From assembly GCA_900544305.1 (NCBI GenBank), contig UQUV01000002.1:1-64000 (forward strand): a stretch of DNA of 64,000 nt, given 5' to 3'. The position numbers and the translations under genes are program-made. Below are positions 57,759-64,000 of this stretch, in pieces; position 1 is the stretch's first letter, and each line of letters begins with the position of its first letter. Under the pieces are notes generated by a model. The model had not been told where the DNA came from and did not search any database. It saw only the letters and a program-made list of their open reading frames with translations. This stretch comes from an uncultured Porphyromonadaceae bacterium (GTDB taxonomy: Bacteria; Bacteroidota; Bacteroidia; Bacteroidales; Muribaculaceae).

Positions 57759-59375
57759 ATGTTCCATCACTTTGACACCGACATATCGGGCATTGCCCTG
57801 CCTGAACAGTTCACCTATCCGTTCTGCTACCGTCCGCATCCGCTGACGGAAATGGCGGCTCGGCAGGTGCAGGCATATCTTGACCGACGGACGGACTGGA
57901 AGGAAGAAATCGGCGAAGGAAAGATGTTCGGAGTGATGGTAGTGAAAAACGAGGCGGGAGAAACAGGCTTCCTCGCGGCATTTTCGGGCAACATCGCCCA
58001 CAGCAACCACCACGAGTATTTCGTTCCGCCCATCTACGACCTGTTGCAGCCTGACGGGTTTTTCCGTGTCGAAGAAAACAACATCAGCGAAATCAATCGG
58101 GAAATTGCCCAAACCGAGCAGTCGGCTGAACTGGCTTCCCTCCAACGGCAACTTGCCGATGCCCGACAGCAAGCGGAACAGGAAATAGCCGATTTTACGG
58201 CACAGATGAAAGCCAACAAGCAACGCCGCGAAGCGGTAAGGGCATCAAACCCGACCGACGAAACGCTGGCACAGCTCGTTCACGAAAGCCAGTTTGAAAA
58301 AGCAGAACTGCGCCGCACGAAAATGCGGCTGAACGAAGGCATTGCCCGACTGCAGCAACAAATCGACGACATCCACAACCGGCTCCGCTCGTTGAAAACA
58401 GAACGGAAACAACGCTCGGCGGCACTGCAACGCCGGCTGTTTGACTGTTTTCAGGTGCTGAACGCGCACGGCGAGCGACGGGGCATTTGCAGCATCTTCG
58501 AGGAAACCCGCCACGAACTGCCACCGGCAGGAACCGGCGAATGTGCCGCTCCGAAACTCCTGCAATATGCCTATCTCCATCGGCTTACACCTCTCGCCAT
58601 GGCGGAATTCTGGTGGGGGAAATCGCCGAAAACGGAAGTACGACGCCATCTGCACTACTACCCCGCCTGCCACAGCAAATGCGAACCGCTGCTGGGATTC
58701 ATGCTGCAAGGCCTCAACGTGGAACCGAATCCGCTTGACAAGGGTTCGGAACAAACTGTAACTACCGTTTACGAAGACGACTGGCTGTGGGTAGTCAACA
58801 AGCCGGAAGGGATGCTCTCCGTTCCGGGAAAAGGCCGCAGTATTTCCGTGGCCGACCTTGCCCGACTCCGCTTTCCCGATTCCGACAGTCCGCTGACGGT
58901 CCACCGGCTCGACATGCACACTTCCGGACTGCTGCTGATTGCCAAGACAAAAGATGTACACGAGGCTCTGCAACGGCAGTTTCACCTCCGCACCGTCAGA
59001 AAACGCTACATCGCCCTGCTGGAAGGCAACGTAGCAAAGGATAAAGGCACCATCACCCTGCCGCTCTGTCTGAATCCCGACCACCGGCCGCAGCAAATGG
59101 TAAGCTACGAGCACGGCAAACCTGCCGTAACCGATTATAAGGTGCTGAAACGGAATGCCGACGGCACAACGCGCATCGCATTCTTCCCGCATACAGGCCG
59201 TACCCACCAGTTGCGCGTACACGCCGCACATGCCGACGGACTGAACACCCCCATCAAGGGCGACATGCTCTACGGGCATCCTGCCGACCGCCTGTATCTG
59301 CACGCCGACCAGATTACGTTCGTTCATCCCGTCAGCGGCAAAGAAATGACCCTGACGGCACCCGCCGACTTTTAA
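57759..59375 (+). CDS. RluA-type pseudouridine synthase with long N-terminal extension
   Basis: A 538-residue protein. The C-terminal 220 residues are the RluA catalytic domain: WVVNKPEGMLSVPGKG, VHRLDMHTSGLLLIAKT (catalytic Asp in HRLD), and FFPHTGRTHQLRVHAA. The first 320 residues are an extension containing a coiled coil (about 105-230, rich in Gln, Glu, Arg) and a Cys/His-containing block (HLHYYPACHSKCEPLLGFML). Such extended RluA proteins are typical of Bacteroidota and some gamma-proteobacteria. Target uridines in rRNA or tRNA are unknown. It heads an operon with the GNAT and NOSP genes. Confidence 0.92.
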   Translation: MFHHFDTDISGIALPEQFTYPFCYRPHPLTEMAARQVQAYLDRRTDWKEEIGEGKMFGVMVVKNEAGETGFLAAFSGNIAHSNHHEYFVPPIYDLLQPDGFFRVEENNISEINREIAQTEQSAELASLQRQLADARQQAEQEIADFTAQMKANKQRREAVRASNPTDETLAQLVHESQFEKAELRRTKMRLNEGIARLQQQIDDIHNRLRSLKTERKQRSAALQRRLFDCFQVLNAHGERRGICSIFEETRHELPPAGTGECAAPKLLQYAYLHRLTPLAMAEFWWGKSPKTEVRRHLHYYPACHSKCEPLLGFMLQGLNVEPNPLDKGSEQTVTTVYEDDWLWVVNKPEGMLSVPGKGRSISVADLARLRFPDSDSPLTVHRLDMHTSGLLLIAKTKDVHEALQRQFHLRTVRKRYIALLEGNVAKDKGTITLPLCLNPDHRPQQMVSYEHGKPAVTDYKVLKRNADGTTRIAFFPHTGRTHQLRVHAAHADGLNTPIKGDMLYGHPADRLYLHADQITFVHPVSGKEMTLTAPADF

Positions 59376-59425
59376 ACAATTTACACGTCCCGTGCGTTAT
59401 CATTAGACAGAAAATCTCTTTTACT

Positions 59426-59719
59426 ATGAATTTTGACTATTCGGAAAAAACTTTATACCGTAACGAAATGTGTGACGTAGTCCACTTTCCGGAAAGAAAC
59501 AAGGTAGAAACAACTATCGACGGCACAACTGCCTACGTGGAATACCGCATTGACGGCGACACATTCAACATCACCCACACTATCGTGCCCAAGGAATTAG
59601 GCGGAAGGGGTCTGGCACGGATATTGGTAACCGTAGCGTTCACCATGGCGGAGGAAGAAGGACTGAAGCTGAAAGCCGACTGCTCCTATGCTAAAAAGTG
59701 GCTGGAAGAAAACCGCTAA
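59426..59719 (+). CDS. Small GNAT-like acetyltransferase (YidJ/Gcn5-related)
   Basis: A 97-residue protein matching the short N-acetyltransferase family: VEYRIDGDTFNITHTIVPKELGGRGLARILVTVAF includes the acetyl-CoA loop (GGRGLA), followed by LKADCSYAKKWLEEN with the conserved Cys. The substrate is unknown. Its stop codon is directly followed by the ATG of the next gene, which suggests translational coupling. Confidence 0.9.
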   Translation: MNFDYSEKTLYRNEMCDVVHFPERNKVETTIDGTTAYVEYRIDGDTFNITHTIVPKELGGRGLARILVTVAFTMAEEEGLKLKADCSYAKKWLEENR

Positions 59720-60052
59720 ATGAACCGCATTGACCACGAACGCCGGACGGTGGAAATGATGATCCGGCTTTACTGCCGGCACAAGGAGGGAAACGAAACG
59801 CTTTGCGACAACTGCCGCGAGCTGATGGAATATGCCCGCACCCGTCTGGGAAATTGCCGCTACGGCTACGACAAGCCCACCTGCCGCCTGTGCCCCATTC
59901 ACTGCTATCGGAAGGATATGCGCGAACGCATCCGCGAAGTGATGCGCTACGCGGGCCCAAGGATGATGCTCTATCATCCCTGGGACGCTATTGTGCACAT
60001 GTATCACGAATGGACCAACAGGAAGCCTACAAAACCTCAGAAACGACCTTGA
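59720..60052 (+). CDS. Nitrous-oxide-stimulated-promoter family Cys-rich protein
   Basis: A 110-residue protein with Cys residues in the order LYC, LCDNC, NCRYG, TCRLCPIHCY. This pattern and the MRERIREVMRYAGPRMMLYHP end are characteristic of the NOSP (PF11756-like) family. The Cys cluster should bind metal or an iron-sulfur centre. Its function is unknown. It starts immediately after the GNAT stop, and its end overlaps the convergent peptidase gene by 26 bp. Confidence 0.9.
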   Translation: MNRIDHERRTVEMMIRLYCRHKEGNETLCDNCRELMEYARTRLGNCRYGYDKPTCRLCPIHCYRKDMRERIREVMRYAGPRMMLYHPWDAIVHMYHEWTNRKPTKPQKRP

Positions 60053-60800
60053 CAAGATAGTCGCAGAACGGCACGACTGACGATTTCCGCATCAGCGTGC
60101 CCTCTTCGCTGTGCATATCGCCGCCCACGGGCAGACACAGCGTAAAAATCGGAAGCGGATACTGCCGTTCACCCAGAAATTTCAAATAGTCGGCCGCCTC
60201 GTCGGGTTCGGCATCGGGCCGCACGGCAAACGGAACACCCGAATTGCGTGCCGCGGCAATCAGATTATAGCCCGTAAGAATATCAAACAGCGCATCATTC
60301 TCGATGGAGAACGCCACCTCCGACTCCCAACCGCCATTCGTCACATCCAACACCACAATGCTGCCCACGGGAACGCCCTTATCAACGATAAACTCCGTTA
60401 CTTCCAGCGCTCCACGGCTGTCCAGTTCCTCATCGCCGGTAAAAGCGACAATCACATTCGCCGGCAGACGCTTGGTGAGCATCAACATTACCAAAGCAGC
60501 ATTTGTGGCACTGTTGTCGAACGTACCCTTCCAATATTCGCCGTCATCCTTCACAAAGCAGTTTTCATAGACAGAATCAATGTGCGACGAAATCAGCACC
60601 GAACCATGCTCCAACTCCACATCCTTTCGCGCATAGACAAGCGACAGCGGCGTCTGCGAAACAAGTTCATAATCCGAACCGGAAAGCAATTGCATCAGCA
60701 CATCGCGACGGTCAGCCACCGTAAACTCCACCCCATTGTCGCGGCTGACAACAGTAAGATAGCGGAGCAACTCTTCATACATAAGGTTATCGTTCTTCAT
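60027..60800 (-). CDS. M20/M28-like zinc peptidase homologue
   Basis: A 257-residue protein with a co-catalytic zinc peptidase layout: VLISSHIDSVYENC (His-x-Asp), GTFDNSATNAALVMLML (bridging Asp), and FTGDEELDSRGALEV (Glu-Glu). The final His ligand may be in GGDMHSEEG. It is shorter than typical M20/M42 peptidases and lacks a dimerisation domain. It may be an aminopeptidase or amidohydrolase; the substrate is unknown. Confidence 0.85.
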   Translation of the reverse strand: MKNDNLMYEELLRYLTVVSRDNGVEFTVADRRDVLMQLLSGSDYELVSQTPLSLVYARKDVELEHGSVLISSHIDSVYENCFVKDDGEYWKGTFDNSATNAALVMLMLTKRLPANVIVAFTGDEELDSRGALEVTEFIVDKGVPVGSIVVLDVTNGGWESEVAFSIENDALFDILTGYNLIAAARNSGVPFAVRPDAEPDEAADYLKFLGERQYPLPIFTLCLPVGGDMHSEEGTLMRKSSVVPFCDYLVKVVSEVL

Positions 60801-61032
60801 ATTTCATCAGTTCAACATACTTCCTAAAAATAAGGACATAGCAACGGCTGTACTACATTAATAGCACCCCAGATTATATCGATATTTTTAGAGTATAAAG
60901 TTAAGGAAATTTATCGTATGAAAAGACACAAGGCAACTCACAGTTTGAGAATGCACGATGAAATCACAGGTAATCAGACTGAACTAACAGATTAACAACT
61001 TGTTTTGCGGTTTTTCTTATGCAGCAATCACT
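60801..61032. other. Intergenic gap
   Basis: The only open frame in the gap is a 25-codon one at 60918-60995 (starting MKRHKATHSLRM). It lacks a promoter box close by and is not called as a gene. No terminator with a T-run was recognised. Confidence 0.45.
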
Positions 61033-63165
61033 TTAATTCGCTCTATTTGATTCACGCTCTTTGGTATCTCTATAGACATTATTCACTTTACTTCGTCCAA
61101 AACTGTAGGAAATACGAAATGATACGGAATGTGCGTGAATGTCGTTACGTGTATAGACACTATAATCATGATAAATGGCCGTTGACTTTGTCACATTCCA
61201 GCCAAAAGGGTCGGAAACAGAAGCCGTCAATGTAAGCCGATCGTTCAGCAAAGAATATCTTAGGCTACAACCGAACAACGACATTGCCTCGTATCGTATC
61301 ATTCGCTCATGGTAAGGGAAATAATGACTAAACCTCACATCCAATACCAGACTTTTCTGACGATTCAACATAAAAGATGTACTAAGTTCAACCTTTCCAC
61401 TCCAACCGCTATCATCGTCATCCCCATAATCCGCTAATTTTGATTTGGCATAAGTATGAAACACCTCTCCTCCCAAATTCAGGTTCCACCATCCGAATAA
61501 AGAACGGTAATAGGATGCGTACAATCCCGTTTTATTGCTGTTGATATGATTCTCAGGTATCGTGAATTGGGAACCATCTGTATTGAAACGGGTGATATAA
61601 CCGATAGCGTCATTATTGTAAGAATTATACAATACGGCATATATTCCCTTGAAACTATAGCTAATCTCCGCATTATGAGCAATACTTGGCTGCAAATCGG
61701 GATTACCGGACACATAATCGCTTGTCGTGGTATAGTATTTATAAGGATTCAAATCATTAAAGTTCGGTCTTGTTATTCCCATGGAATAAGAAGCAGAGAG
61801 ACGTCCTGCATTCTGACTGTTCCAACTGAAATTAAGAGTGGGAAAAAGATGGTTGTAACTATCGCTGTTTCTTTCTCCGCTGACACGCTGATAACCCTTG
61901 GTACGGGTTGATTCATAACGCAGCCCCAATTTGCCGAAAAGAGAATTTGTAAAATTCCTTTCCACACTCATATACGCAACAGCCGAATTTTCATCATAGT
62001 CAAAAGCATTGCTTTGCTGAGCATCGAGTATCCAAGAATTATTTTCCCGACGATGCACGTCCAAAGTGGCGTTGTTTCCGATGCTTGTAAAAGCTAACCC
62101 CGCTTCCATACGGAATGAACGGAATGGCAAAATTGCATCTAATTTTGCAGAATGGATATGATACTTATTGTCACCCGTATTTGTCAACCAAACATCTACA
62201 TAATTATCAGATGTCGTTACATCGGAGAAACTCTGCGCCCTTTTGTCAAAATAATTGTAAGTAAAGCTAAGCATTTTGCCTTTCGAATCAAGCATCCAGT
62301 CAGCAAAAGCAGTGACCGTCAAAGCGTTATTCGGACGAGATGGCGACCAATTAGTTGACTTGAAAACAACTCCACGGTCAGTAGTGACATCAACCAGATT
62401 GCTGTTTAGTCTGTTCGCATAGTAATTGAGGATGACACCGGCGTTCAAATTTTCTGTGAACTTATATTTGAACAACCCATTGGCACCAATATTCCGGTTC
62501 GTGAAATCGGTCGAACGGTTGGAAGTTTTGATATGGTCGGCAAATGTATAAGTTCGGTCCAAATCATTGATACCCTTTGAATCATTCCAACTTGCATCGG
62601 CCGACAATTCCACCTTTCGTGTCGAATGTGACACATTTCCTCCAACCTGATAGCAAAAAGACTCCCGATAACTTCCGTTTGCCCAGACATTTCCGCGCGT
62701 ACCCAGCGACTCATTCCGGGATGTTATGCTGATATAGGCCACATTGTTGCCTGCGGCATACTTTGCCGGTGGAGTCGTCAGCACCTCAATTTTCTCTATA
62801 CCGCTTGCCTGAAGGTTTTTCAAACGCATAGCCATTGCCTCGTCTGATATTTCCATCAGGCGTCCGTCAATGATATACCGCACAGAATTCTTGCCTGCGA
62901 CTGTAACCAAATCATTTACCACTGACACACGAGGTATACGGTCAAGTACTTCCATGCCATTCATTCCTTTGGCATACTGGTCGTTTTTCGTCAGGTATAT
63001 TATCCTGTCAGGAGCCTGTTTTACAACCGGACGTGATGCCACTACGACAATCTCTTCCAGTTCAAGCCGTCTTTCCCAATCCATTGCAGTAGAGTCTGCC
63101 ACATTTTGGGCTGAGAGGGGGATAGCAAAAAGCACAGCCCCCAATGTAAAATAATGCAGTTTCAT
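61033..63165 (-). CDS. Outer-membrane receptor-like beta-barrel protein
   Basis: A 710-residue protein with signal peptide (about 1-19, ending PLSAQ). A short plug-like domain follows (LEEIVVVASRPVVKQAPDRIIYL, VLDRIPRVSV, SVRYIIDGRLMEIS, GIEKIEVLTTPPAKYAAG), then a large beta barrel with alternating strands (RLSASYSMGITRPNFNDLNPYKYYTTTSDYVSGNPDLQPS). It resembles the TonB-dependent receptor superfamily but lacks the N-terminal carboxypeptidase-like domain. It is AT-rich compared with the core genes. It begins 18 bp after the DUF6108-type gene and is likely part of that operon. Confidence 0.9.
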   Translation of the reverse strand: MKLHYFTLGAVLFAIPLSAQNVADSTAMDWERRLELEEIVVVASRPVVKQAPDRIIYLTKNDQYAKGMNGMEVLDRIPRVSVVNDLVTVAGKNSVRYIIDGRLMEISDEAMAMRLKNLQASGIEKIEVLTTPPAKYAAGNNVAYISITSRNESLGTRGNVWANGSYRESFCYQVGGNVSHSTRKVELSADASWNDSKGINDLDRTYTFADHIKTSNRSTDFTNRNIGANGLFKYKFTENLNAGVILNYYANRLNSNLVDVTTDRGVVFKSTNWSPSRPNNALTVTAFADWMLDSKGKMLSFTYNYFDKRAQSFSDVTTSDNYVDVWLTNTGDNKYHIHSAKLDAILPFRSFRMEAGLAFTSIGNNATLDVHRRENNSWILDAQQSNAFDYDENSAVAYMSVERNFTNSLFGKLGLRYESTRTKGYQRVSGERNSDSYNHLFPTLNFSWNSQNAGRLSASYSMGITRPNFNDLNPYKYYTTTSDYVSGNPDLQPSIAHNAEISYSFKGIYAVLYNSYNNDAIGYITRFNTDGSQFTIPENHINSNKTGLYASYYRSLFGWWNLNLGGEVFHTYAKSKLADYGDDDDSGWSGKVELSTSFMLNRQKSLVLDVRFSHYFPYHERMIRYEAMSLFGCSLRYSLLNDRLTLTASVSDPFGWNVTKSTAIYHDYSVYTRNDIHAHSVSFRISYSFGRSKVNNVYRDTKERESNRAN

Positions 63166-63183
63166 ATATCATAATTTTATCGT

Positions 63184-63567
63184 CTACTCAAAAGCCTTTT
63201 CCTTTCCCTGGATGAAAAAGAATGCACCGTCCGATTTGTCACGCTGCAGGCCAATGTAAATGGTCTCACCATTATTGACAATCTGAAGTGAAGTATATCG
63301 GCCATCCTCTCCCTGATAGTCAGAATAGCCCTCTGACCGAGGTCTGTCCTTCTCAATTGCATCAGCAATGGCCTTGATTATTCTCGAGTTGTTCTTCACT
63401 GTTATACCCCGATAATAATTACCATTGTTCTTATAGATGGAAATGGTTACATTTTTACTGTTGTTATACCTTCCATCAAACAAATTCTCCACATTCAACT
63501 TGGGAGGCTTGGCATAGGCTACGATAGCCATGACTGCCATGCAGAAAAAAATCAGAAAACGTTTCAT
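63184..63567 (-). CDS. Small exported protein (DUF6108-type)
   Basis: A 127-residue protein with signal peptide (about 1-19, ending VAYA). The mature part is beta-rich (NVTISIYKNNGNYYRGITVKN, YTSLQIVNNGETIYIGLQ). I associate it with the Bacteroidota family DUF6108, often next to membrane anti-sigma-like genes; the assignment is tentative. Its start overlaps the stop of the upstream gene by ATGA, which implies translational coupling. Confidence 0.75.
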   Translation of the reverse strand: MKRFLIFFCMAVMAIVAYAKPPKLNVENLFDGRYNNSKNVTISIYKNNGNYYRGITVKNNSRIIKAIADAIEKDRPRSEGYSDYQGEDGRYTSLQIVNNGETIYIGLQRDKSDGAFFFIQGKEKAFE

Positions 63568-64000
63568 TTTTTATTATTTTGATAGTTTATAAATTGTCTT
63601 ACCTTATCTTGCTCTTCGGTCTTTTGCTTTTCGACAGACTGCATGAAAGCAGCCACTTTAGCGGCTTCCGCTTCGGCCATCTTACGTGCCGCTTCCTCAT
63701 TCAGCCGCTCCCCCTCGACATAAGCGATATAATAGTTTCCGTCCGTAGAAGTTATCGTATCGGATTCCACCTGCAGGAAACGACTTCCAATCAACACAAT
63801 GGCTACACTTGCCGCGGCGGCCAATGTCCAACCGATAATTTTTCGGTAGGCTGTACGTTTCGGACGTATCTGCACATTCTGAAATTTCATCTGATGCGAC
63901 ACGCCCATCAGTTTTCTTGTCTCATTGATGAGGTCTGAGCTGAATGTCGTACAGAGCAATATATACTCCAATTCGGCTTCTTCCTGTACAGACAATCGAC
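63564..64000 (-). CDS. Membrane-anchored anti-sigma-like protein (5' end beyond window)
   Basis: The gene enters from the right edge; the frame is open to base 64000 with no credible start inside (a TTG at 63995 is not convincing). About 145 residues are visible: an N-terminal cytoplasmic helical part with AELEYILLCTTFSSDLINETRKLMG, one hydrophobic segment (IIGWTLAAAASVAIVLIGSRFL) and a periplasmic coiled coil rich in Glu/Ala. This layout fits a small anti-sigma factor. An ECF sigma gene would be expected just outside the window. It ends in an ATGA overlap with the DUF6108-type gene. Confidence 0.75.
   Translation of the reverse strand, partial: RLSVQEEAELEYILLCTTFSSDLINETRKLMGVSHQMKFQNVQIRPKRTAYRKIIGWTLAAAASVAIVLIGSRFLQVESDTITSTDGNYYIAYVEGERLNEEAARKMAEAEAAKVAAFMQSVEKQKTEEQDKVRQFINYQNNKK

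Noticed and set aside
60918..60995. 25-codon open frame starting MKRHKATHSLRM
   Set aside because: No promoter box or terminator frames it and composition is not convincing.

Overview
The window is chromosomal DNA from a member of the order Bacteroidales (Bacteroidota). Support comes from a one-piece SecDF, a 500-residue glutamine synthetase family protein, a fused NAD(P)H-hydrate epimerase/dehydratase, several envelope protein families typical of this phylum, outer-membrane receptor-like proteins, start codons without Shine-Dalgarno sequences, and many promoters of the Bacteroidota type (TAnnTTTG at -7, TTG or TTTG about 19-21 bp upstream). Genus cannot be fixed by reading alone. No rRNA, CRISPR array, complete insertion sequence, integrase or replication origin was seen.

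Layout. Positions 1-6900 are AT-rich and hold mostly unrecognised genes: a protein with uracil-DNA-glycosylase-like motifs, a Sel1/PKD-like/leucine-rich protein, a small phosphoesterase and a WYL-regulator operon. This accessory block ends at the 3' side of a tRNA-Thr gene, which follows an SRP RNA gene directly, both read leftward from one clear promoter. From 7.2 to 34 kb lies mainly core metabolism and envelope biology: bioB, DedA and Bax-inhibitor membrane proteins, a RecD-like helicase, glutamine synthetase, nnr, argS, secDF, lipoproteins, a YczE-kinase fusion, an AraC regulator, a Fic protein followed by an ADP-ribosylglycohydrolase, a His-rich CobW GTPase and a DMT permease. From 34 to 48.5 kb are an AGCS symporter, a tiny 21-codon transcription unit, cell-wall hydrolase-like proteins, a membrane AraC-type regulator, dinB, MATE and SDR genes, a phage-like 22-residue repeat protein, a nitroreductase/phosphatase pair, an AAA/PD-(D/E)XK protein and a protease/dipeptidase pair. 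From 48.6 to 51 kb is a second AT-rich accessory patch with a small Cys protein, two paralogous unknown genes and a strongly structured RNA candidate. From 51 to 64 kb are an omega-amidase, K+/H+ antiporter, POT-like permease, two outer-membrane receptors, an RluA-GNAT-NOSP operon, an M20/M28-like peptidase and an envelope operon cut by the window edge.

The most striking non-coding signals are as follows. (1) A dispersed repeat occurs in five copies, each directly upstream of a gene and in the orientation of that gene. Each copy has two -7 boxes 73-83 bp apart around a hairpin whose arms differ between copies while pairing is kept. (2) A 44-bp direct repeat with one mismatch lies before both the Fic gene and the ADP-ribosylglycohydrolase gene, with further GTGGTATATTT motifs overlapping the Fic promoter. 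(3) A promoter - 21-residue peptide - terminator unit sits at 35.99-36.22 kb. (4) A nested-stem RNA of about 250 nt at 50.60-50.85 kb is reminiscent of 6S-type RNA.
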